Made by a program: the position numbers and the translations under genes | NCBI RefSeq assembly: GCF_026625705.1 | Contig: NZ_CP113059.1 | Span: 310,001-374,000 of the forward strand | Reading direction: 5' to 3' | Source of the DNA: Pedobacter sp. SL55 | GTDB lineage: Bacteria > Bacteroidota > Bacteroidia > Sphingobacteriales > Sphingobacteriaceae | DNA length: 64,000 nt | In this document: piece after piece, positions 37,696 through 45,602 of the stretch | How the letters are laid out: every line of letters starts with the position of its first letter | How positions within the stretch are numbered: position 1 is the first letter of the stretch | Notes under the pieces: generated by a model | What the model was told of the DNA's origin: nothing | Database searches by the model: none | Seen by the model: only the letters and a program-made list of their open reading frames with translations

Positions 37696-38715
37696 TTATT
37701 TTCTATAAAACTGCTTTTCCCCCTGTTTGGATGCATATTTCTCAGGTTTATGGTCATCTAAAAGCTTGCTGATGTATTTTTCCGGTTGGCTTTTCGCCTT
37801 CTCAATAAAGTTCAATGTTTTAAGTAAAGAGAAGATAAACCTATACTTATCTGCTGCTATCAATTGAAACTTATTAGTTTGATCTAAATAGTTGCTTATT
37901 TGGATCGCTATTACATTCAACAATCGGAGATTTGTTTCTAGTGCTTTAGGTTTGGTGCGGTCTTCTAGTTCATCTAAATTGAAATCACGGTCAGACAAAC
38001 GCTTATAAAATTTAGTATCATAAGCTTTATGCTGTTCGATAATCTCTTCTAAAATCATTGAGTATAACTTTGCAGATAATCGTTTTGGGATGAAAATTTC
38101 AGCATCTCCCTCACTATCCTTTTTTACAACTAAGCTATATTCCGAAGGAATATGTACGAGAGTATTTAAATTTAGGCCTCCTACCATTCTACTTGCAACT
38201 GATACCTCATCACTATAAATAATTGTTTCTTGCCGATCTTTAGGGAGTTGATTAAAATCTATATTTTCAAGAGACACACTCACTTTTCTTTTCTTTAACT
38301 GAGTGTATAAGGTGATCAGCTCTTCCAGATATTTTTCATTTTCGTCTTTAGCCATAGGATCTATAGAAGTTCCCCAGCTAAATAACGTAATGAAAAGAAT
38401 ATCGTCAATCGTCCGGGTATTTAGAGACGGTATGCATTTGGAGTATTTTTGGACGTTCTCGCTCAACTCATTGTAAAGGTATAATATGTTTCCGTCATAC
38501 CTAAGTGATTTATCATTACCTCCTAGAAACTCCAGAGGCAACATTTTCTCTTGTAGAAGCACTTTTCCTATTACAACATCACCAATTGCATTTCTAATCG
38601 AAGGATGAAGCCTATGATACATTTTGTTTTGCCGCAATTCTTCAGCTATCAGCTTGTTAGCAAACTCAATATTTGGTCTAATCTCTATTATATTGTCTAC
38701 GGCTCTGAGTTTCAT
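37696..38715 (-). CDS. Unknown 339-aa island protein
   Basis: The protein is mostly helical and charged, begins MKLRAVDNIIEIRPNIEFAN and ends in a basic tail (KPEKYASKQGEKQFYRK). No known motif is visible. Its upstream region (38741-38853) holds an inverted repeat with a tRNA-like fragment, and the candidate integrase arm sites follow. It is the gene nearest the right end of the island, where regulators or replication proteins are often found; no function is assigned. Confidence 0.62.
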   Translation of the reverse strand: MKLRAVDNIIEIRPNIEFANKLIAEELRQNKMYHRLHPSIRNAIGDVVIGKVLLQEKMLPLEFLGGNDKSLRYDGNILYLYNELSENVQKYSKCIPSLNTRTIDDILFITLFSWGTSIDPMAKDENEKYLEELITLYTQLKKRKVSVSLENIDFNQLPKDRQETIIYSDEVSVASRMVGGLNLNTLVHIPSEYSLVVKKDSEGDAEIFIPKRLSAKLYSMILEEIIEQHKAYDTKFYKRLSDRDFNLDELEDRTKPKALETNLRLLNVIAIQISNYLDQTNKFQLIAADKYRFIFSLLKTLNFIEKAKSQPEKYISKLLDDHKPEKYASKQGEKQFYRK

Positions 38716-38740
38716 CCAGAATTATTTCAAGGTTTATATA

Positions 38741-38853
38741 CTAACGGGAAGGTACAACTTTTTAGATAGAAGCGAAGCAGTTTACTATTGCTACGTGGTT
38801 AGCTCAGTAGGTAGAGCCGGATAAGTCAACACCTACCTTAATCTTTCCGTTAG
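38741..38853. other. Inverted repeat enclosing a tRNA 5'-half remnant
   Basis: CTAACGGGAAG (38741-38751) pairs with CTTTCCGTTAG (38843-38853), one mismatch. Between them, at 38799-38817 on the plus strand, lies TTAGCTCAGTAGGTAGAGC, identical to the D arm of the tRNA-Phe at 16359-16431. The acceptor, anticodon and T arms are missing or altered, so it is not a working tRNA. Confidence 0.55.
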
Positions 38854-38935
38854 AAACAAGAAAGTGTTCTACAAGAGTTTAACAGGAGTGCTTAGAAGTG
38901 CAAATTAACGTGATTGTCTATAAGGTGGGCGAGAT

Positions 38936-39019
38936 GAGAGACAGCAATCCCAACAAATAGTTAAACAAATGCTATTCAAGGCACATAATTGAGACAAAAG
39001 GGAGACAGCAAGCGAGACA
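38936..39019 (+). promoter_or_regulatory. Candidate integrase arm-type sites, right end
   Basis: GAGACA-type repeats cluster here: GAGAGACAGCAATC at 38936, GAGACAAAAG at 38991 and GGGAGACAGCAAGCGAGACA at 39000-39019. The last matches 16698-16717 in 18 of 20 bases. This probably marks the right boundary of the island. Confidence 0.5.
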
Positions 39020-39169
39020 AAAGCTAGCAAAATAAGAGAAATTTGAGTATATTTGATTAAATAACTAATTGTTCAATCAACTTCCCTAACAAGGAGTAAA
39101 GAACGCAAAAACGGATCAAGCAAATAATCTGGGGGGATTCATTTAGATTTTTATTTTTGTTGTTCACTC

Positions 39170-39523
39170 TTGATTTATTTTTTGGAACAGCAGGAACTAC
39201 TCAAACTACTTCTACCGACAGAACTTATCGAACATTTTGACCTTATCCGCATCGAACCGATGGAAGATGGTTATCATTTATTTCTTGACCAGCATAATAT
39301 TCCACCTGCGGAATTTGCCAGCCACAAGTTGGAATCCAAAGGATTTTTAGATCAGGCAATTATCCGTGATTTTCCCTTGCGTGGCAAAGCCTGTTTCCTT
39401 CATCTTCGCCGTCGCAAATGGCATGACCATGATACCGGCAGAATCCGTTTACAGTTCATGGAATACGGTGGCAGAGGGCACGCGTTTAACCGCAGAGTTC
39501 GCTGCTTTTTTAAAAGAATTTGA
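39170..39523 (+). CDS. ISAon1-type transposase, N-terminal protein
   Basis: This ~117-aa protein (TTG start; the true start is uncertain) reads LLLPTELIEHFDLIRIEP and ends in a basic region (LRRRKWHDHDTGRIRLQF). It matches the separate N-terminal, DNA-binding part of ISAon1 transposases as I remember them. The stop overlaps the next start by four bases, so translation is coupled. Confidence 0.8.
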   Translation: MIYFLEQQELLKLLLPTELIEHFDLIRIEPMEDGYHLFLDQHNIPPAEFASHKLESKGFLDQAIIRDFPLRGKACFLHLRRRKWHDHDTGRIRLQFMEYGGRGHAFNRRVRCFFKRI

Positions 39524-40506
39524 TCGATAACCATCCTATCAGCTGCAAACTATTGGGTCAGCTGTATGGGCTTGATGGCAGGCGGTTGCAGGAACAATAT
39601 ATTCGTTACCTAAGTGATTTCATGGACTGGGACCAACGTTCTCATGCAGGCCACTGGGTTCTATTCGAACAAAATATTGGAGAATACCTAAGCCTGGATG
39701 AAGTATGCCTGTCCCGGGGAGAACTCTATACGGTACTCACCAATAAGGATGCAAAGGGGAAAAAGGGTGCTTTACTGGCTATGGTAAAAGGAACCATCAG
39801 CGATCAGGTGATTGCTATACTTGAACGCATTCCCTATCGTCTTCGTAAAGAAGTAAAGGAGGTTACTTTGGATCTGGCTCCAACGATGGAGCGTATTGCC
39901 AGGCGTGCCTTCCCCAAGGCAAGACTGGTATCTGACCGCTTTCACGTGCAGCAGCTTGCAGCAGATGCTGTTCAACAAATCCGCATTCAATACCGATGGG
40001 AAGCTATCGATCAGGAAAACAGTGAAATGGAGCTGGCAAAACAGCTAAACCATCCCCATGTGCCTGATATATTAGAAAACGGAGATAGTTTAAAGCAATT
40101 ACTGGCCCGTAGCAGGCACCTGTTATTTAAAGATGAAACAAACTGGACAGCTTCCCAACAGCACAGGTCAGAGCTGCTGTTTGCCAGGTATCCCTTATTA
40201 GAGAAAGCCTATCGGCTGAGCAGGAAACTGTCTCATATCTTTTCAAACACAAAGGAGAAGGGCATCGGTTTTACCAGGCTCGCCAAATGGTATGATGAGG
40301 TTGAAAAATCAGCCATAAAAGCATTTTCAACCGTGGCAAGAACCATACAGAACCACTACCACACCATCCTGAACTACTTTGACAACAGGCATACAAATGC
40401 TTCTGCAGAATCGTTCAATGCTAAAATCAAAGCACTAAGAACTCAATTCAGAGGAGTCAGAAATGTTGAATTCTTTATGTACAGATTAGCCAAAATATAT
40501 GCGTAA
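39520..40506 (+). CDS. ISAon1/ISL3-like DDE transposase
   Basis: The 328-aa protein has a DDE-type layout. The first acidic strand is near SLDEVCLSRGELYTVLTNKD, the second is VTLDLAPTMERIARRAFPKA followed by VSDRFHVQQL, and the third is SAESFNAKIKALRTQFRGVR near the C-terminus. These are typical of ISL3-related transposases. It acts with the small upstream protein. The frame is intact and both inverted repeats are perfect, so the element may be recent and active. Confidence 0.88.
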   Translation: MIDNHPISCKLLGQLYGLDGRRLQEQYIRYLSDFMDWDQRSHAGHWVLFEQNIGEYLSLDEVCLSRGELYTVLTNKDAKGKKGALLAMVKGTISDQVIAILERIPYRLRKEVKEVTLDLAPTMERIARRAFPKARLVSDRFHVQQLAADAVQQIRIQYRWEAIDQENSEMELAKQLNHPHVPDILENGDSLKQLLARSRHLLFKDETNWTASQQHRSELLFARYPLLEKAYRLSRKLSHIFSNTKEKGIGFTRLAKWYDEVEKSAIKAFSTVARTIQNHYHTILNYFDNRHTNASAESFNAKIKALRTQFRGVRNVEFFMYRLAKIYA

Positions 40507-40610
40507 TCTTTCTAGCCCCCCCCAGATTATTTGCTTGATCCCTGAATTGGAAATAGATTGACTACGAAAAACATGGATGAAGATTAGAACAAACCTAGTT
40601 TAGAAATACA

Positions 40611-40646
40611 AAAACCCCATCCTATTGACTAGAAATGGGGTTTTTT
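40611..40646 (-). terminator. Terminator of tRNA-Asn pair
   Basis: AAAACCCCAT pairs with ATGGGGTTTT around a 14-base loop; on the minus strand it follows the first tRNA. Confidence 0.8.
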
Positions 40647-40673
40647 AATGATTTTCGGAGTTGAAAATCTGTG

Positions 40674-40747
40674 CTCCCTCTGCTGGGCTCGAACCAGCGA
40701 CCCTCTGATTAACAGTCAGATGCTCTAACCAGCTGAGCTAAGAAGGA
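40674..40747 (-). tRNA. tRNA-Asn (GTT), copy 1
   Basis: The minus strand folds into a cloverleaf with acceptor TCCTTCT/AGAGGGA, D arm GCTCAGCTGGTTAGAGC, anticodon loop CTGTTAA (anticodon GTT) and T arm GCTGGTTCGAGCCCAGC. The discriminator is G. It is identical to the copy 138 bases to the right. Confidence 0.97.
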
Positions 40748-40783
40748 ATTTTCCTCGAAAGGATGGTTATCAATTTTTCAATT

Positions 40784-40810
40784 AAAAAGCCCTACTAAGT
40801 AAGGCCTTTT
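40784..40810 (-). terminator. Hairpin between the tandem tRNAs
   Basis: AAAAAGCC pairs with GGCCTTTT around CTACTAAGTAA, one mismatch; on the minus strand it is followed by T-rich sequence. Confidence 0.55.
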
Positions 40811-40811
40811 G

Positions 40812-40885
40812 CTCCCTCTGCTGGGCTCGAACCAGCGACCCTCTGATTAACAGTCAGATGCTCTAACCAGCTGAGCTAAGAAGGA
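40812..40885 (-). tRNA. tRNA-Asn (GTT), copy 2
   Basis: The sequence is identical to copy 1, with the GTT anticodon. The two lie in tandem with 64 bases between, a recent duplication or maintained pair. Confidence 0.97.
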
Positions 40886-41017
40886 ATGCTGGTATTCTCA
40901 AAACGTTTTAAAGATGTAAACACCCTTGTTCGTTTTGGGAATGCAATATTAGGGCTTTTAAATTATTTATGCAATATTTGTAGCGAAAAAAAAGATAAAA
41001 ATCATAAGATATAATAT

Positions 41018-41938
41018 ATGAGCCTGATAATCATAGGTACTGTGGCTTTTGATGCCATTGAAACTCCGTTCGGAAAAACAGATAAAATTGTTGGTGGTGC
41101 TGCAACATTTGCAAGTTTGGCAGCTTCTTACCTATACAATAAAACAAAAATTGTTGCCGTAGTTGGCGATGATTTCAAAAAAGAAGATATCCAAAAGCTA
41201 AACCATCACGGTGTAGATACGGAAGGCTTGCAAGTTAAAGAAGGCGAAAAATCATTTTTTTGGAGTGGAAAATACCACAACGATATGAACAGCCGTGATA
41301 CTTTAGTTACAGAATTAAATGTATTAGAAAACTTCGATCCAATTATTCCAGACAGTTACCAAGATTGCGAATATTTAATGCTGGGCAACCTAACTCCACA
41401 AATTCAGCGTACGGTAATCGAGCGACTAAAAAACCGTCCCAAACTCATTGTATTAGATACGATGAACTTTTGGATGGATATTATGATGGACGATTTACTA
41501 GAAACCATTAAATTGGTAGATGTATTGACCATTAACGATTCTGAAGCTCGCCAACTATCAGGAGAATACTCTTTAGTGAAAGCGGCCAACAAAATTTTAA
41601 CTATGGGACCAAAATACCTGATCATTAAAAAAGGTGAGCATGGTGCTTTATTGTTCCACGAAGACAAAATCTTCTCTGCACCAGCATTGCCGTTAGCAGA
41701 TGTTTTTGACCCAACTGGCGCAGGCGATACTTTTGCTGGGGGTTTTATCGGTTATTTGGCAAAAGTAGGCACCATCAATTTCAACAACATGAAGAATGCT
41801 TTGATCTACGGTTCGGCCCTGGCTTCTTTCTGTGTAGAGAAATTCGGTACAGAAAGATTGTTAGATCTTAGCCAAGAAGAAATCACTAACCGTCTACAAC
41901 AATTTGTATCGTTAAGCAGTTTCGAAATTACACAATAA
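41018..41938 (+). CDS. PfkB family sugar/nucleoside kinase
   Basis: This 306-aa protein has the PfkB (ribokinase) fold signature: an N-terminal GGAATFASLAAS stretch (~residues 26-38) and the C-terminal DPTGAGDTFAGGF motif with catalytic Asp237. The first strand reads LIIIGTVAFDAIETPFG. The family phosphorylates sugars or nucleosides such as ribose or adenosine in the cytoplasm. The substrate cannot be fixed from sequence. It is a single-gene unit ended by a long hairpin shared with the convergent gene. Confidence 0.9.
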   Translation: MSLIIIGTVAFDAIETPFGKTDKIVGGAATFASLAASYLYNKTKIVAVVGDDFKKEDIQKLNHHGVDTEGLQVKEGEKSFFWSGKYHNDMNSRDTLVTELNVLENFDPIIPDSYQDCEYLMLGNLTPQIQRTVIERLKNRPKLIVLDTMNFWMDIMMDDLLETIKLVDVLTINDSEARQLSGEYSLVKAANKILTMGPKYLIIKKGEHGALLFHEDKIFSAPALPLADVFDPTGAGDTFAGGFIGYLAKVGTINFNNMKNALIYGSALASFCVEKFGTERLLDLSQEEITNRLQQFVSLSSFEITQ

Positions 41939-41949
41939 GTTAAAAGCTT

Positions 41950-41998
41950 AAAGTATAAAGTTAAAAGTAGCTTAGCACCAACTTTTAACTTTATACCT
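41950..41998. terminator. Bidirectional terminator
   Basis: A long stem joins AAAGTATAAAGTTAAAAGT (41950-41968) with ACTTTTAACTTTATA (41981-41995) between two convergent genes. Confidence 0.8.
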
Positions 41999-42241
41999 TT
42001 AACTCTCTACTCTCAGCACCCCAACCTTTTCAAACTTTTCAAAAACCGTATCGGTATGTGGGGCATCTGCAAGTTCATCAGTTAAATCCTGCCCGGCCCA
42101 ATGCTCATAATGTTTGCCGTTTTTCCATAATCTGCTTTCGGTAACATTATAAATGATGCCTTTAAAAGCAACCCAAATTTGTGGTTTGTCTTGCCCGTTA
42201 CGCAAGGCGAGCTGAGATTTAGTGTAAACAGGAAGTTCCAT
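41999..42241 (-). CDS. Cytochrome b5-like heme-binding domain protein
   Basis: This 80-aa protein has the pattern of bacterial cytochrome-b5-like proteins: YTKSQLALRNGQDKPQIWVA, FKGIIYNVT, GKHYEHWAGQDLT and the final APHT region. The two histidines in the HYEHW segment and APHT are candidate heme ligands. It shares one base with the stop of the upstream membrane protein gene, so they are cotranscribed. Electron transfer or heme carriage at the membrane is a possible role. Confidence 0.85.
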   Translation of the reverse strand: MELPVYTKSQLALRNGQDKPQIWVAFKGIIYNVTESRLWKNGKHYEHWAGQDLTDELADAPHTDTVFEKFEKVGVLRVES

Positions 42242-42939
42242 TAAGCTAACTTCTTGCTTTTTAAAAACTCGAACATATACACACTTACCAGCAACATAGA
42301 AAGCGCAATAAAAAGATTTTCTACCGGAATTTTAGCCAAGTGCATTCCTGTAACTTGTTGTTTAGCTACTACAACCAGTCCATTCCAAAACAGCAGTCCG
42401 TAAACCAAACAAAAAGGCGCTAAGATAAACGCAAAAGCCCTGTACGCCCTATACATAAACCTTAACGTGCCTACATATTCAATTAAAAACAGTAAAATTA
42501 ACAAAGTGCCGAAAGTACCCAGGGTGTACCATTTAGGATAGCCAAAAAATAAAAACGCTACACATAGGCCCATTAATAAATTACTTAAAGCTAGGCTGTA
42601 TTTCTGCAAGTTATTAGCAGGAAATTTGATGTTTAAGTATTGATATACACTAACCGAAGCAAAACTAAAGCTAAAATTATGTAGGTATTGCTCTAGCGGC
42701 ACATCTTTAAAAACTACCCCCAATGTACTATCTGTTGCAAAAGTGATGATACCAAAAATTTGCAATACCACCGTTAATGCAGAAAATATAATGGCCGAAA
42801 CCAGGCTTGCCCCAAAAGCTGCTTTAAAGTTGTCATTCTTAAATATCTTTTTATCGAGATGGAAAACCAAAGGCAATAACAGAGGGCCGAGCGCCAATAA
42901 AAGAAAAGTAAACTTCATTATGCGATGTATGTTGGGCAC
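42241..42939 (-). CDS. Lycopene cyclase-domain membrane protein
   Basis: The 232-aa protein has about seven membrane helices. Its two repeats carry VPLEQYLHNFSFSF (~residues 79-92) and IPVENLFIALSMLL (~206-219), which match the positions of the P-(E/x)-E motifs in CrtY/CrtCD-type lycopene cyclase domains. The second acidic residue is replaced (E to Q and N), so classical cyclisation may be lost. It overlaps the cytochrome-b5-like gene by one base. No carotenoid genes lie nearby. Confidence 0.72.
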   Translation of the reverse strand: MPNIHRIMKFTFLLLALGPLLLPLVFHLDKKIFKNDNFKAAFGASLVSAIIFSALTVVLQIFGIITFATDSTLGVVFKDVPLEQYLHNFSFSFASVSVYQYLNIKFPANNLQKYSLALSNLLMGLCVAFLFFGYPKWYTLGTFGTLLILLFLIEYVGTLRFMYRAYRAFAFILAPFCLVYGLLFWNGLVVVAKQQVTGMHLAKIPVENLFIALSMLLVSVYMFEFLKSKKLA

Positions 42940-43004
42940 AAAAATAACTTTTTATTGAATGCATCATTCTTTTTTACCAAAAGAAATCGAAAAGTCTAAA
43001 AATA

Positions 43005-43035
43005 AGACAGGCCTTGATTACTCAAGGCCCGTCTG
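43005..43035 (-). terminator. Terminator of ECF sigma gene
   Basis: AGACAGGCCTTGA pairs with TCAAGGCCCGTCT around TTAC, one mismatch; on the minus strand TTATTTTT follows. Confidence 0.85.
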
Positions 43036-43049
43036 TTTATTTTCGTCAA

Positions 43050-43565
43050 TTACGCTCTGTCTACCGAATAATTTTTCAAGTATTTTTTCAACTGGCCTCT
43101 AGCCACGTGTATCCTGGTTTTTACAGTACCAATTGGAATGTCTAGTTCTTCTGCAATTTCATGGTATTTAAAGCCTTCGAAATACTTAATAAAAGGAATA
43201 TAATATTCTGGCGCCAGAGAATCTAATGCCTTATTGATATCTTTTAGCACAAACTTACTGTCTACACCATTATTGGTGGCACTGTAGTGCAAATTAGCAT
43301 AGGTAATATCATCGCTCTGCGTAATTAAGGCATTTGTTTTTACCAAACGTCGGTAATTATTAATGAAAGTATTACGCATGATGGTAAACAACCAACCTTT
43401 TAAGTTGGTACCTTCTTTAAACTTACTATAATAGGTTACAGCTTTAAGCATGGTGTCTTGCACCAAGTCATTTGCGTCTTCTAGGTCTTTAGTAAAATTT
43501 AAAGCAAATGATTTTAATGAGGCAGAGTAATCGTTTAGTTGTTCGTTAAATTGCAGCTGTGTCAT
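43050..43565 (-). CDS. ECF RNA polymerase sigma factor
   Basis: This 171-aa protein has region 2 (FTKDLEDANDLVQDTMLKAV, then NLKGWLFTIMRNTFIN, ~residues 23-72) and region 4 (YIPFIKYFEGFKYHEIAEEL, then IPIGTVKTRIHVARGQLKKY, ~121-165). It belongs to the sigma-70 ECF group and would direct transcription of a stress or envelope regulon. No anti-sigma gene is next to it. It has its own terminator. Confidence 0.93.
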   Translation of the reverse strand: MTQLQFNEQLNDYSASLKSFALNFTKDLEDANDLVQDTMLKAVTYYSKFKEGTNLKGWLFTIMRNTFINNYRRLVKTNALITQSDDITYANLHYSATNNGVDSKFVLKDINKALDSLAPEYYIPFIKYFEGFKYHEIAEELDIPIGTVKTRIHVARGQLKKYLKNYSVDRA

Positions 43566-43715
43566 ATTCTTAGTTTTTAGTTAATAAAAAGAACAGATGC
43601 TAGATGGGAGGCAACTGTTATAGTTATACACACTAACACAACTATGATACCAAAATGACAAAATATGCTAAGTAAAATTTCAAAATTTCGAAAAATCACG
43701 CAAAAAAGCTCTAAA

Positions 43716-44729
43716 CTAAAACATATTCACTTCTCTTTCTAAAATCACTCCAAATTTTTGTTGTACAGCATTGATTATTTTTTCCGAAAATCTATACACC
43801 TCCTGTCCTGTAGCGCCGCCATGGTTCACTAATACCAAAGCTTGGTTTTTCCATGTCCCGGTATTTCCTTCAACTACGCCTTTAAATGTGCAGGCTTCTA
43901 TTAGCCAGCCCGCAGCCAACTTTACCCTACCATCTGGAGCTGGGTAGTGTGGCATGTCTGGAAATTGCGACAGTAAAACATCAAATACCGATTGATCTAC
44001 AATAGGATTTTTAAAGAAACTCCCCGCATTGCCTATGGTACTCGGATCAGGCAATTTACTTACCCGTATGGCCGCTACCACCTCAGAAACATCTGCAATG
44101 CTGGGCGTGGTAATTCCTCTTCTTTCTAGCTCTGTATTGATAGCGCCGTAGTGAGTTTGCACTTTTGCAATGCTAGATAAACGATAAGTAACAGAAGTAA
44201 TAATGTATTGGCCCTTTAGCTTGCCCTTAAATACACTTTCGCGATAAGCAAATTCGCAATCGGCTTTAGAAAAAGTTCTGATTTGCCCAGTAGCCATTTC
44301 AAAGGCAGTGCAGCTTTCAAATACGTCTTTAATTTCTACACCGTAAGCACCAATATTTTGAATAGGCGATGCACCAACCGTACCTGGTATAAGCGTAAGG
44401 TTTTCGATACCTGCATAGCCATTAGCTACACAGTATTTTACCAAACTATCCCAAACCTCTCCTGCCCCTGCCGTTACCAAAACATCATTACCGTCTTTTT
44501 TAACTCCAATACCTTTGATACTTATTTTTACAACAAGACCATCGTAATCTTTGGTAAACAACATATTGCTACCTCCGCCCAATATCAAAAGTTTATTTTC
44601 TTTTACCACTGGATTTGAAAAAATTTCGCTTAGTTCTGCTTCCGAAAAAATTTCGATAAAGAGTTTAGCTTTTACGGCTATTCTAAATGTATTAAGATGT
44701 GTTAAAGCATAATTTTCTAAAAGTGGCAT
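43716..44729 (-). CDS. murB: UDP-N-acetylenolpyruvoylglucosamine reductase
   Basis: This 337-aa protein carries the FAD-binding pattern of MurB: ILGGGSNMLF (~residues 49-58) and IPGTVGASPIQNIGAYGVE (~113-131). The GSFFKNP segment provides the catalytic serine, and the C-terminus reads TGQEVYRFSEKI. MurB makes UDP-N-acetylmuramic acid, the second committed step of peptidoglycan synthesis, in the cytoplasm. Length and motifs match the E. coli-type enzyme. It is single-gene, upstream of and divergent from the TetR efflux operon. Confidence 0.97.
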   Translation of the reverse strand: MPLLENYALTHLNTFRIAVKAKLFIEIFSEAELSEIFSNPVVKENKLLILGGGSNMLFTKDYDGLVVKISIKGIGVKKDGNDVLVTAGAGEVWDSLVKYCVANGYAGIENLTLIPGTVGASPIQNIGAYGVEIKDVFESCTAFEMATGQIRTFSKADCEFAYRESVFKGKLKGQYIITSVTYRLSSIAKVQTHYGAINTELERRGITTPSIADVSEVVAAIRVSKLPDPSTIGNAGSFFKNPIVDQSVFDVLLSQFPDMPHYPAPDGRVKLAAGWLIEACTFKGVVEGNTGTWKNQALVLVNHGGATGQEVYRFSEKIINAVQQKFGVILEREVNMF

Positions 44730-44864
44730 AAGGCTATATTTACTGCAAATGTAGTAATGATTTACAAATTTGGTCTAAGTATCCTGCTTAGCTGTACTAA
44801 CGTAAGAGCAAAAAACATTTGTCTTTAAAATGTAAATTACTACTACACTAAAAAATAATTGCTT

Positions 44865-44901
44865 GGAAACTTTTTGATTAAAAAAAGTTTCCATAGTTTT
44901 G
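44865..44901 (+). promoter_or_regulatory. TetR operator overlapping promoter
   Basis: A perfect 11-bp inverted repeat (GGAAACTTTTT, 44865-44875; AAAAAGTTTCC, 44882-44892) lies immediately before a consensus -7 box TAGTTTTG (44894-44901). The TetR start codon (GTG 44928) follows 26 bases later. A regulator bound here would cover the promoter, so the operon is probably self-repressed. Confidence 0.75.
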
Positions 44902-44927
44902 CAACGGAATTTTGAGAGGAAATAATA

Positions 44928-45563
44928 GTGGAAGTAAGAGATTATATTATTAACGAAGCAGATAAACTTTTTTGCCAATACGGCTTTAAAAGTGTGACGA
45001 TGGATGATATTGCCAAACATTTGGGCATATCAAAAAAAACAATCTATCAAAATTTTAAAGATAAGAACGAACTCATCAATATCTTGATCAAGGATAGAAT
45101 AGTAAATCAGGATCTACAGATGAATGATTGTTTTGCAAAGTCTGAAAATGCAGTACAAGAGCTATATCTAGGAATGCAAGATATGGATTACTTTTTAGCC
45201 ACCATGAATCCAATGCTTTTTTATGACTTACAAAAATACCATCAGGAAGCTTGGTTAAAATTCATTGCCTTTAAGGAAAAGGAAATTGGCAAAAAAATAC
45301 TGGAAAATCTAGAAAGAGGAATTAAGGAAGGATTTTACAGGAAAGAAATTAACGTAGAAATTATCACAAGAATGAGGTTAGACCAAGTGGATGTGGTTTT
45401 TACACAAAATGGCCATTACGACACCAACAAAAACAGCTTATCGAACATTATGGTTGAAATAACGCGTCACTTTTTGTTCGGGATTTGTAACAATGAAGGC
45501 ATTAAGTTAATCCATAAATACGACGAAGAACTTTTAAATAAAAAGGAACTCACAAACGACTAA
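44928..45563 (+). CDS. TetR family repressor of efflux operon
   Basis: The 211-aa protein (GTG start) has the TetR helix-turn-helix at residues ~1-50 (DKLFCQYGFKSVTMDDIAKH, LGISKKTIYQNF), followed by a helical ligand-binding domain. It is the first gene of a four-gene operon with TolC, HlyD and RND proteins; the next gene begins 39 bases after its stop. A palindrome covers its promoter. It likely senses a toxic or lipid compound and represses the pump. Confidence 0.94.
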   Translation: MEVRDYIINEADKLFCQYGFKSVTMDDIAKHLGISKKTIYQNFKDKNELINILIKDRIVNQDLQMNDCFAKSENAVQELYLGMQDMDYFLATMNPMLFYDLQKYHQEAWLKFIAFKEKEIGKKILENLERGIKEGFYRKEINVEIITRMRLDQVDVVFTQNGHYDTNKNSLSNIMVEITRHFLFGICNNEGIKLIHKYDEELLNKKELTND

Positions 45564-45602
45564 CATTTAAACGAATTAACCAAAAAAATAATTATATCAA
45601 CT

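Larger units (their letters stand above)
39113..40541 (+). mobile_element. ISAon1-like insertion sequence
   Basis: The element is 1,429 bp with perfect 24-bp terminal inverted repeats: the left end starts GGATCAAGCAAATAATCT then six G (39113-39136), and the right end is its reverse complement (40518-40541). It carries two genes overlapping by four bases, as in the ISAon1 group. No target-site duplication is visible in the flanking bases. Confidence 0.88.

Noticed and set aside
38791..38830. Functional tRNA gene
   Set aside because: Only the D arm is intact; no matching acceptor, anticodon or T arm follows.
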